Origin: Actinidia chinensis
Taxonomy: Eukaryota > Streptophyta > Magnoliopsida > Ericales > Actinidiaceae
Assembly (NCBI GenBank): GCA_009663005.1
Contig: VIGQ01001386.1
Location: 25,001 to 46,100 of the forward strand
Direction: 5' to 3'
Length of the DNA stretch: 21,100 bases
In this document: one piece after another, positions 1 to 7,711 of the stretch
How the letters are laid out: every line of letters begins with the position of its first letter
Position numbering within the stretch: position 1 is the first letter of the stretch
Notes under the pieces: model-generated
The model's database searches: none
What the model saw: the letters and a program-made list of their open reading frames with translations, nothing else
Told to the model about the DNA's origin: nothing
Position numbers and translations under genes: made by a program

Positions 1-264
1 TTAATTAGTTAAATAAAAATCAAGCTTTTACAAACTAAGTAAAGCCATTTATAAGATGGCGAGAATAGTCCAAGATATTAGGAGTATTTTTGAGATTCAT
101 ATATAATCGGGAGGTTGGATTCTTGACCTCACAATCTATCGGATTATAATTTTATATTCTTGAACTCGTCCATGCTTTATTAAAACTCACTCAAATCTGT
201 GTTTTTTTCCATCCCTGTTTTGTTTTTAAGTATCTATATATATACTTAAATTAGATTTCAAACT
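1..264. other. AT-rich spacer, no recognised feature
   Basis: No coding similarity, RNA gene or clear repeat structure was recognised here. It precedes a pararetrovirus-like fragment and could be eroded sequence of the same insertion, but no motif supports that. Confidence 0.4.
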
Positions 265-456
265 AAAATTAGATTTCTGGGATACAACATTTATCAAGGA
301 ACTGTTATTCCTCTTAATAGGTCTATCCCGTTTACTGATAAATTCCCTGATGAGATATTAGATAAAACCCAGTTACAAAGATTTCTTGGCTCATTAAACT
401 ATATTGCGGAATTCTACAAAGACCTTAGGAAAAATGTCAACCTCTATTTGACCGTC
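265..456 (+). pseudogene. Endogenous pararetrovirus (Caulimoviridae-like) RT/RNase H fragment
   Basis: Frame 1 from 271 reads through the connection between reverse transcriptase and RNase H of a plant pararetrovirus-type polyprotein. The visible blocks are FLGYNIYQGT (about 274-303) and QLQRFLGSLNYI (about 373-408). The QLQRFLG-LNY block is typical of Caulimoviridae and differs from the usual gypsy or copia versions. About 60 residues are open. Near position 432 the recognisable continuation moves to another frame, and similarity is lost in a TA microsatellite just beyond. No movement protein, coat protein or catalytic YxDD part is present, so this is a dead fragment. A related Ty3/gypsy RT is the alternative but fits the motif less well. 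Confidence 0.7.
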
Positions 457-458
457 AT

Positions 459-474
459 TATATATATATATATC
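459..474. repeat. (TA)n microsatellite
   Basis: A short run of alternating T and A lies directly after the pararetrovirus-like fragment, where coding similarity stops. Confidence 0.8.
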
Positions 475-479
475 AATTT

Positions 480-878
480 TGTACTCTGAAACATTTGTAC
501 TTTCCCTGAAAAAAAGAGAAGAAAAGAAAGAACAAAAATGTCGCATTTTTTCTCAACGCAGAAAAGCAAAAATCATTCCTCCGTTATAAGGTTTCTCAGA
601 TCCTTAAAAGTACATTTACCATACTACAGTAGGAAGCTGGAAAGGTAAATACAAATACAAACAATTTCGCAAGCACATATAGCAATAAAACCCTATTGCT
701 CACTAGATTTCTACCAACCAAATCGACACATCGGGAATATCCTTACAGTTAACTTGGGGTTCGAGTTTCAAAACCCCTCTCAATATAAGGTTTATCATGC
801 CAATCTACAATGTACCGTCTACCATTGCTGGTAATGTTAAAGTTAATCTGAAGAATTAGCATCGGCCGCTTTAGGTTA
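480..878. other. Non-coding spacer
   Basis: No open frame of note, RNA gene or repeat was recognised. A purine-rich run of GAAAAGA type lies at about 508-535. Confidence 0.4.
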
Positions 879-995
879 TGTTTGGATCGTGAATTTTTGT
901 GGAGAAATTAACCAGAAAAGCAAGAGCATAAATACTGCTGCTTGACTTCATCTCTTCTTAACTTTTCCTCCACACAAATTCATAATCCAAATACA
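879..995. mobile_element. Foldback / MITE-like inverted repeat (copy 1)
   Basis: The left arm at 879-911 contains TTTGGATCGTGAATTTTTGT. It pairs imperfectly with the right arm at 958-995, whose reverse complement contains TTTGGATTATGAATTTGTGT. Both arms continue as GTGGAG followed by an A-rich TTAA end. The central segment is about 46 bp. Short size, terminal inverted repeats and no coding capacity fit a MITE-type element. No clear target-site duplication was identified, so the outer limits are approximate. The arm sequence resembles the foldback at 2497-2642. Confidence 0.55.
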
Positions 996-1502
996 ATAAG
1001 TGAAACTGCAGGAAGCAAGATTTGTTTGGGCTTATCTGGCAGATCTTCTTCCCCTCGAAGCAAATTGTTTCTATAACCAGTAGTGGAAAAGCAATGTTGC
1101 ATCACAATGTACCTGATTGAGCCAATCAAAAGGAAAAAACATTTACAATAATATCATTACTACTGATCAAAAAGCACATAATAACAAAAACGGCAATTAT
1201 TACTTAAATGTAAAACTCAATAACAGATTTCAAAAAAAAAAAGGGCTAGTGGTAACAGAGCTTTGAGGCAGCAAGAGTCAGGACACAAGCTCACACACAC
1301 ACACCTTAAAGGGGAACTAAACCTTCACAGTCTTGGCAGAGCCTCGGATTTTCCCCCACGATAACGCTCATCCGGACAAGGCAACAGATCGCTGCCATCG
1401 GAACTCTTGTACTGTGTTGATGAGACAGCATATCTGCACCGTTATGCATCATATTGGCATTGGCAAATGTGATGCTTTCGGTATCCCTTCCCGCTCCAAG
1501 AA
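996..1502. other. Non-coding spacer with A-rich and (CA)n runs
   Basis: It contains an A-rich run at about 1230-1242 and a (CA)n microsatellite at about 1291-1303. If the minus-strand frame at 1503-1743 is a real terminal exon, this stretch would be its 3' untranslated region. A plus-strand open frame at 1333-1608 overlaps that exon antisense and has no recognisable similarity. Confidence 0.4.
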
Positions 1503-1743
1503 TTATTCATTCCTCTCTTGCTTGGACTTGCATGGACGCTTCACCATTCCTTGCCCTAATATCTGTTCACAGTTGTTGATGTCATTTCCCAAGTTATATA
1601 TCTCTTGAAAATACATTGCGGTGGAAAATGTATCTTGAGGAACTACGTAAGGACTGGACCTGGGTTGCAGAAAGATGGAAGTATAACATGTACCCCCCAG
1701 TGAGCCATCGGTTAAGCCGGGACAGAAGAACTGAATAATCGTT
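1503..1743 (-). CDS. Possible terminal exon of an unrecognised gene
   Basis: On the minus strand a frame of about 80 residues ends in a stop at 1503. It has balanced protein-like composition (for example PRSSPYVVPQDTFSTAMYF and NNCEQILGQG) and a basic C-terminus (KRPCKSKQERN). It does not look like retroelement coding sequence. A pyrimidine-containing TTGCTTCGCAG sequence just upstream on the minus strand (AG at 1744-1745) could be a splice acceptor, giving an exon of 1503-1743. An ATG at 1757 would otherwise open the frame. I could not identify upstream exons between 1760 and 2500, nor name the family. It may be the 3' end of a real gene, a captured or retroposed gene fragment, or a chance frame. 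Confidence 0.35.
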
Positions 1744-1759
1744 CTGCGAAGCAACACAT

Positions 1760-2496
1760 ATGAAACCGCCGGTCCAAATCAATGTACATAGTTATAAATT
1801 GCATAATATTATAATATATTATAGTTGGGTTAATCGGTCTAGATCACTAGTTTCACGTAATAATTCACTTTAGATTGATACTGTTCCTATTATAAATGTT
1901 TGACTCATTGGACAAGCCATCCACGCGAGATTAAGATTTTCTATATATAGTTCTTCTCATTTCCGTTGATAGTCCCTGACAACGTTCAGTTCACGGATCC
2001 TAAACCAGATTCAATTTTTCAAAAAGTTCAAAAACAGACTTCAGATCTCTATTTCTCTAACTAACGCATCAGAAGCACGATGAGAGCAGGAACAGAAACC
2101 GGGCTGGTCCGGAAAGCGCTTTAGCTAGGGCTGCTCGTTGTCTGAAGTCATGTGGGCACGTAAATGCATAGACATGCCTAAGTCATAATTATGATATAAG
2201 TTTGACAGAAGTGGATTCAGAATCAATCGTACGATTAAAGTAATTTAATTTCTTTTCGAAATAAGAAAAAAAACTTCAGCTGTTTTAGAAATATTTCTAC
2301 TTTACAGCAAGCAAAAGCTATGATGCCCAAAAAAAAGTAATTTCAGTGGCTTGCCATCGAAATCTGAATCATGTTCTTATTCAGATGCAAGGAAGAGGCA
2401 GTGTGCAAGAAGAATGTGAATGCTACAAATTTCAATCCACAATGAGCATCCCCTTCAACTTGATCAAGCTATCTTTATCCTAGGCCCTAGAATGCT
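1760..2496. other. Non-coding spacer, no recognised feature
   Basis: No convincing upstream exon for the minus-strand frame at 1503-1743, and no repeat structure, was found. An AT-rich patch lies at about 1795-1825. Confidence 0.4.
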
Positions 2497-2642
2497 GTGT
2501 GTGGATCAGGATTTGGTTAATGGAAAAAAAAGAAATGAAAATAGAAAAGGTATATAATACAATGTTATCCAAAAACTGTTTGGATTCTAATTTTCTATTT
2601 CCATTTCTTTTTCCTCCCTCGTCAAATTCTTGATCCAACTAC
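2497..2642. mobile_element. Foldback / MITE-like inverted repeat (copy 2)
   Basis: The arms of about 52 bp at 2497-2548 and 2591-2642 are imperfect inverted repeats. The outer parts share TGGATCAGGATTTG (left) with TTGGATCAAGAATTTG (right, reverse complement). The inner parts share purine-rich GAAAAAGAAATGGAAATAG-type sequence. The loop at 2549-2590 is about 42 bp. There is no coding capacity. The TTGGATC--GAATTT arm motif recurs in the foldback at 879-995, suggesting related non-autonomous elements. Confidence 0.6.
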
Positions 2643-2784
2643 AATCTAAAGGCAACTATCATAAACGCTAACTATACTTTGTTTCTTCTTCAAAGTTCAA
2701 AAATGCAACTTTTCCATTTCCATTTCCTGGCAAAGAATGTTAGTTAAAGAAATCTTTATATGACTTAAAAGAAGTCTCAGTGAC

Positions 2785-2890
2785 AAGGTATAAGCGATTG
2801 GTATTAGTTCACATGGTATAAGCACAAATACACAAGAAGTCAGTTTGAATCAATTGTGTGTATTTGTAGGGGCTGGGGGGAAACTCACAG
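2785..2890 (+). mobile_element. tRNA-like / SINE-like stretch with A and B box matches
   Basis: TAGTTCACATGG at 2805-2816 fits an RNA polymerase III A box with one mismatch. AGTTTGAATCA at 2842-2852 fits a B box (GTTCGAATC type) with one C-to-T change. The 25-bp spacing suits a tRNA or tRNA-derived SINE promoter. No full cloverleaf was resolved, so a functional tRNA is unlikely. A short hairpin (ACAAATACACAA at 2824-2835 with TTGTGTGTATTTGT at 2854-2867) overlaps the B box. No A tail or target-site duplication was located, so limits are approximate. Confidence 0.4.
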
Positions 2891-3113
2891 AATGTTACCC
2901 TTCATCATTTATATTGCTCTTATTTCGAAAACTCCTAAGTATCCTTCCTTCTTATCTGCATCTAAGATCAAGGTGGAGATTGATAATTGAAATCCAATTA
3001 AGTCCAGAAAGAGTTTGACATGAAAGGATCTCGGCAAAGCAAAAAAAAATCTGGGTATGGAAATTAAGCGAGACGAAATAATGAGGTTAACAGTTTGCCT
3101 CTACATAATTTTG

Positions 3114-3885
3114 GCATGGATGGTCTCTAAACCTATCAGTACAAAGGATCCGTTTAGCTTTCTTCATGTCAAGTTGAGTATTTTCTATGTCTCTAAGCAC
3201 AGATGATTGACAAAGCAAATGAAGAATGTTCCTTATTCAATGGAGTTAGTGCTGTGATTATGCGATGTCCATACAGACCAAACATTTCATAATGTTTGTT
3301 AGCATAGTCACAGGTATATGCGACAACCTACGAAAAGGACATTGGCAGGTTTGTCAAATGGGATTATGTGGTATATTCAAAGTACTATTGATGTTGGTTT
3401 AAAATTTTAGAAGTCACAAGTTTTATTTGCATTTGTTGGATATGTGATTCTCCTAATGAGTGAATCGTTGATACGGCATCTGTTCTACTACTGGGTTAAT
3501 GTATTCACTATGGCTGGAGACCAGTGACTTGGTGATCTACATTGCAGTCGACGGTTGCCATTGTCTACTATGAGTAGAGTATATGGGGACAAGTGATTGA
3601 AGCTCTTAAAGAAGCTATCTCGTTACATGACTTGATAAATGTTTTGAGGTTATTTATGAGGCATGTTAAAGTTCACTGTGATAGTCAAGGAGCTATTTGC
3701 TTAGCAAACACACAGGTTCATCATGCTCGTACCAAGCATCTAGATGTATGAATTCTATTTTGTCTAGTAAATTCTAAATGATGGGACATATTGCTTGAAA
3801 GATTGGTATTGCGGACAACCCTGCTGATATTTTACAAAGGTTGTTACTAGGACCAAGTTTCACACTGCTTGGACTTGATCAATAT
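3114..3885 (+). pseudogene. Ty1/copia pol remnant: end of RT and RNase H
   Basis: Pieces of a copia polyprotein appear in order but in shifting frames. They are MVSKPIST (3120-3143, the SKPVSTPL linker), a NVPYS block (about 3226), RPNISH (about 3277), SRYMRQPTKRHWQ (about 3308-3350), WYIQSTIDVGL (about 3370), a GYVFT-AG--VTW block (about 3490-3535), TLQSTVA, EALKEAISLHDL (about 3600), VHCDSQGAICLANTQVHHARTKHLDV (split across about 3670-3750) and KIGIADNPADIL (about 3800-3835). These are RNase H signatures of plant Ty1/copia elements. Multiple stops and frameshifts show it is long dead. Gag, protease, integrase and the YVDD part of RT are absent upstream. It runs opposite to the nested elements on its right and is the substrate beside which element A inserted. 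Confidence 0.85.
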
Positions 3886-4178
3886 CTTCTATAGAATGGC
3901 ACTTAAAGTCGTTATTATTGGCAACGCCGTTACTATGGTTGGAGAAGTTTCACCAAGGTCAGGACTTGTTTTTATGCGGGCTTAACTCATGCTTAGAGTT
4001 TCTAAGGATTGAGCCCAATCATTTCCTCATGTTGCCCTCGACCCCAAATTCTGCCTCCTCTGCTATCAAAGTAACAAAGTAATTTCCTTTCCTCTCACTC
4101 TCTTCATGTTTCACATTGTTCTGCCCTGTCTAGCACATCGACGTAGTTGGCAATCCTAATGGCGTGATAGCCCTCCAA
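3886..4178 (+). repeat. 3' tail and probable LTR start of the Ty1/copia remnant
   Basis: After RNase H there is the GAAGTTTCACCAAGG sequence (3944-3958), often seen just before the polypurine tract of plant copia elements. A TG-initiated segment follows from about 3969 with GGGCTTAACTCATGC and GAGCCCAA blocks, typical of copia LTR starts. It is cut off at 4178 by the LTR of element A. The exact LTR start is uncertain because the tract is degenerate. Confidence 0.5.
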
Positions 4179-5416
4179 TGTGCACGCCCCGCAACCCGCT
4201 TACGCAGATCGTTTGGCACGTGAATGGCGACGGCTTGCCCCGCCACGGCCAAGCTTTACCTTAAACCTGTGCATATCTATTCAAAATGATATAAATTTTT
4301 TCCTTTTGCGAAAACGTAAATCATAGTTAAAATATTAAATTTTCACGTCCATAATACCGACATACAATTGTGTCCTAATTTTAAACTTTACTACATAAGA
4401 AGGCCAACTTTAAATAACATAAATCACATGGCTTATATATTACATGACGTGCGTTCTAGTCATCATCATACACATAAGGCCACTTTGGCCACAAAAACTA
4501 TGATTCTTGCAAACGTACTCTCTCCTTAAGGCTTCTTTCTCGTATTGACTTCCTGAAAGGTTTTTCGAAAACGAAGCCTAGACTTAGTGAATAACAATAG
4601 ATTGCATAACGTAAAAATACCAGGAATTACTTTTCATATCATACATACAATCATACTGTGAAACCAGTGAGCATAACATAACATTCTTGAAATATAGTTT
4701 TCATAACTTGATCTTGCAAAACCTTAACATCACTTGTTTTTTGAATAAACATACATCACATATCATGAAAACGTAATACTCAGATTATATAACATGGGAC
4801 ATATAGGTCGGGTGGCTCTTAGGCCGAGAATATCTCTTGTAAGTGGATTTATTTCAAGTCCCTCATTTACCTTCTAAACTCTTAGGTTTAGATTTAGATC
4901 CCCACCACATGGGGACCCCGAGCGTCGCTTGCATATACTTTGAAACTTTGAACATATTGTTTTTTCCTAAAATAAACACCATGGGTTCTTTCCGCACATA
5001 ATACATATACACATAACATTGAAGACATGTCCACTTGTATTGATAACATAACTTTTAATGCTTTGAAAACATGAAAAATCCTTGATATACAATAATATAT
5101 GTTGAAAATAGTTCGAAAATAACCATAATTTTATTCATGGCATCCTGTTACTCACCGGATTCTCTGGTTAGCCTTAGACGGCCCGTGTTCCTACACATAA
5201 AAGGGCCATAGATTATTATTCATCATTACTATACTAATCATATAATATAAAACCTGAAACTAATAGAAACATTCCAATTTCTACCCAAGGCCCCCATTCC
5301 GTTAAAAATTCTTTCTACACTAGGAATAACCCTAAGATGGTGCGACATAATTCCATTCTCATTCAAGCCTCAGTAACCCCATTCGAACCACCGTGGAAAA
5401 CGTTTTCAAACCAAAC
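4179..5416 (-). repeat. Element A 3' LTR, left part (chromovirus, interrupted)
   Basis: It starts TGTGCACGCCCCGCAACC and is collinear with 16667 to about 17900 (LTR of element B). Shared blocks include the GGCACGTGA region, CCTGTGCAT, the long segment of CATAACAT-type repeats, and ACTCACC near 5154 matching 17626-17632. It breaks off at the CAAAC target site where the Sirevirus inserted and resumes at 15614. The outer end lies against the plus-strand copia remnant. The rest of element A would lie to the right, beyond 16666 and interrupted by element B. Confidence 0.8.
5412..5416. repeat. Target-site duplication of the Sirevirus, left copy (CAAAC)
   Basis: CAAAC directly abuts the TG of the left LTR at 5417. 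It is identical to 15609-15613, directly after the CA that ends the right LTR. Five-bp duplications are the standard product of LTR retrotransposon integration. Confidence 0.9.
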
Positions 5417-6026
5417 TGTTCACCCATATACCCTAGAGGGGGGGTGAATAGGGTTGTTTGGCAAACTTTTTCCTTTTAATAACAATTATACTTAATTCAG
5501 AGTTTGTTAAAATGATAACAGCATATATGCAAGAGTATAAATTATTAAGCACAATAATAAGAGATAGGAAAGAGATTCAAACTCGGCGATTTATAGTGGG
5601 TTCCGGGTCTCCTGACCTACGTCCACTCCCCACGCACACCACTTGAGATTTCAATCCACTAATCCAAACTCCCTTGCAGGTGGAGTTCAACCTTTAACTC
5701 GCAATAGTAACACCATCTTCTTCACAAGGTGGAAATTTCCTTCCTTCCCATCCTCACAGGGTCACATCCCACCAACCCTCAAGGTCCACACCAACCCTCA
5801 GATACCATCGACTGTAAATAAGATTTGAGATTTTCTACTCACAATTAACAATTCTCCCTTTTTGAGAAGGATATACAAATGAAGCTTTTACAATGAATCT
5901 CTCTCACTAGACTCTTGTATTACTTAAACTTTAAGGCTCAAAGGAATTGAATATATGAAAATACGAATGCTTTTGATTCTTGATTCTCACTAGGATTCCC
6001 AAGAGTAAAATGAGAGCTAGGATATG

Positions 6027-6034
6027 TATTTATA
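6027..6034 (-). promoter_or_regulatory. Sirevirus LTR TATA box (left copy)
   Basis: The minus strand reads CTATAAATACATATCC, a good plant TATA box. The equivalent in the right LTR reads GCATAAATACATATCC at 14732-14739. It lies about 40 bp downstream of the tandem array on the transcribed strand, so the array would be U3 and the part toward 5417 R/U5. Confidence 0.6.
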
Positions 6035-6069
6035 GCTCTAGGCTCGGAAGAATTAAACCGGTGGGGGAA

Positions 6070-6555
6070 TTTGAAATTTGCTAGCCATTTTTCAAATTTG
6101 AAATCACATTTTCAAGTCAGAAATTTGGTCTGTTCAATTTTCAAAAGTTTGCAACCACATTTTTCAAAGTCAGAAATTGGTGCTATTCATTTTTTCAAAG
6201 TTTGCAACCACATTTTTCAAAGTGTCAGAAATTATTACTCTAACCAATTTTTCAAATTCCAACCACATTTTCAAAGTCCAAAATTGTTGCTATCCAATTT
6301 TCAAAGTTGGAACCAAATTTTTCAAAGGTCAAAATTGTTGCTAACATATTTTTCAAACTTTGTAACAAATTTTCAAGTCAGAAAATTTTGCTAACATATT
6401 TTCTCAAACTTTTGGAATCAATTTTTTAAAAGTCGAAATTGTTGCAGCACTATTTTTCAAAATTGAAATCAAATTTTCAAAATCAAAAATATTGCTAGCC
6501 CATTTTTCAAAATTGTAGTCAAATATTCAAAGACAATAATTTTTGCTATCACAAT
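6070..6555 (-). repeat. Tandem array of about nine 50-55-bp units in U3 (left LTR)
   Basis: Each unit carries an ATTTTTCAAA block followed by AGTCAGAAATTGTTGCTA-like sequence, another TTTTTCAAA block and a C/AAAC-type join. Unit length varies by a few bases. The unit closest to the TATA box and the distal unit, with CAAATATTCAAAGA (about 6520), match their counterparts in the right LTR, so the array existed before this insertion. A plus-strand open frame at 6071-6394 is only the repeat read as protein. Confidence 0.85.
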
Positions 6556-6901
6556 TTTCTAAATCTAAGTTTTAATGCACTTTTGTATTTTTAAAAGTGG
6601 CATGAAGGATCGTACGGTCATTTTTAGAGTCCTAAAAAATTTAACCCTACATGGAGCTTTACAAATACCCTAACCACGGTTCTTCATTTTTTAGATCTTG
6701 TCATGCTTGAAGTTTCTGTTTTGCATTCTCCCATTCTTCGGTTCTTTTTTGTTCCTTGAGAATGTGTGTTGAAGAATATTTCTTGGCAACTAACATCTTG
6801 AATAAATCATTAGAGCAATCCAGATAGAATTTTGTTATCATCAAAATAATTTGCAACCTGGCTGTATTGCGTGGATTGACAGCCATAGGGGGAGGCGGAC
6901 A

Positions 6902-6919
6902 ATCCCTCCCCCTTTTTTG
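6902..6919 (-). promoter_or_regulatory. Sirevirus polypurine tract
   Basis: The minus strand reads CAAAAAAGGGGGAGGGAT directly before the LTR's TG. A TCATCATCAAAAAAGGGGG context is characteristic of Sirevirus PPTs. It primes plus-strand DNA synthesis and fixes the LTR boundary at 6901. Confidence 0.88.
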
Positions 6920-7056
6920 ATGATGACAAATTATGATATAGAAAATTTTAACAATCGTCGTAATACCATACTGATCAAATCAGTATGTAATCACTGAGAA
7001 GAATGCATTTTTATTATTAAGCTCATTATAGGGAAATAACAAATTTTTATATATCC

Positions 7057-7141
7057 CTATTTCTCCCCCCTTTTTGTGACATCACCAAAAGGCATAATCA
7101 TAAAGCTCCATAAAGCTCCCCCCTACGAAGATGCCCCCTTT
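7057..7141 (-). promoter_or_regulatory. Additional PPT-like motifs and DVTKRGEK peptide
   Basis: Three further G-rich purine runs lie upstream of the true PPT: AAAAAGGGGGGAGAA (7061-7075), TAGGGGGGAGCT (about 7114-7125) and AAAGGGGGCAT (7131-7141). The first is read on the minus strand as GDVTKRGEK followed by a stop (7086-7057). Multiple conserved PPTs upstream of the 3' LTR are an established Sirevirus trait. A local AAGCTCCAT duplication lies at about 7100-7119. Confidence 0.7.
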
Positions 7142-7619
7142 CATGATGAAGTTTCTAACGATAAATATGATTGAAAGCTGCTAAATTGAATCCTCAGGAT
7201 GTGAGGCAAGCCAATCAGGAAAGATATGAGTGAGATCCCCATATCAATTGTTGCTTTCTCTCTCTGTCACAGATTTTAAATCATGGAGAAAAAATCATTA
7301 TGAGAGAAGCGAAAGATACTTCTCTTAGAACACATGATCAAGCATAATCTTGCTTCTATATGACAAATGATCACTAATAGTCTTGCTTCTGTTGTTTGTG
7401 AATCAGTTTTGTTATGTTGCATCTTTCTTTAGAATTTTAGACTGTAAATGAATTAAGTTGCTATGCCTACATCTTTCTTCTCAAGAAGAGATGATAGCTG
7501 AACTGGAAGAAAAAGTTTAGCTTTCCAGAGTATGAAATATTGAGAACAGAAATATGCGCGTGGTAGAGGAGAAGACAGTGAATTATCGATGAGATTTGAC
7601 AGGGGAATAGGTGGCAGTT

Positions 7620-7643
7620 GACGCATGTGATGACGCATGTGAT
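7620..7643. repeat. Perfect 12-bp tandem duplication
   Basis: GACGCATGTGAT occurs twice in direct tandem (7620-7631 and 7632-7643), immediately before an A-rich microsatellite. Confidence 0.9.
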
Positions 7644-7650
7644 CCTAGAC

Positions 7651-7711
7651 AAAAAAAATCAAAAAAAAATAAATAAATAAAATAAAATAAAATAAAATAA
7701 AAAATAAAATC
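7651..7711. repeat. A-rich (AAAAT)n/(AAAT)n microsatellite
   Basis: An irregular run of AAAAT and AAAT units of about 60 bp lies within the env-like region. It could have grown by slippage or descend from the A tail of a small retroposon, but no retroposon body was recognised beside it. Confidence 0.85.

Larger units (their letters stand above)
5417..6901 (-). repeat. Sirevirus 3' LTR (left copy, 1485 bp)
   Basis: It begins TGTTCACCC and ends GGCGGACA, and aligns along its length with 14149-15608. Shared blocks include CCCTAGAGGGGG, CTGACCTACGTCCACTCCCC, CTTGCAGGTGGA, the tandem array, and GGTTCCTTGAGAATGTG. The end is fixed by the PPT beginning at 6902. Most differences from the right copy are small insertions or deletions. 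Confidence 0.92.

Noticed and set aside
1333..1608. A 91-residue plus-strand open frame
   Set aside because: It is antisense to the more protein-like minus-strand frame at 1503-1743, and no similarity was recognised.
5458..5828. Short plus-strand frames in the left LTR
   Set aside because: Both lie inside the LTR, are not preserved in frame in the right LTR, and have no recognisable domain.
6071..6394. A 107-residue plus-strand open frame with FQS/PHF repeats
   Set aside because: It is the U3 tandem array read as protein. Similar frames occur in the other LTR, and it runs antisense to the element.
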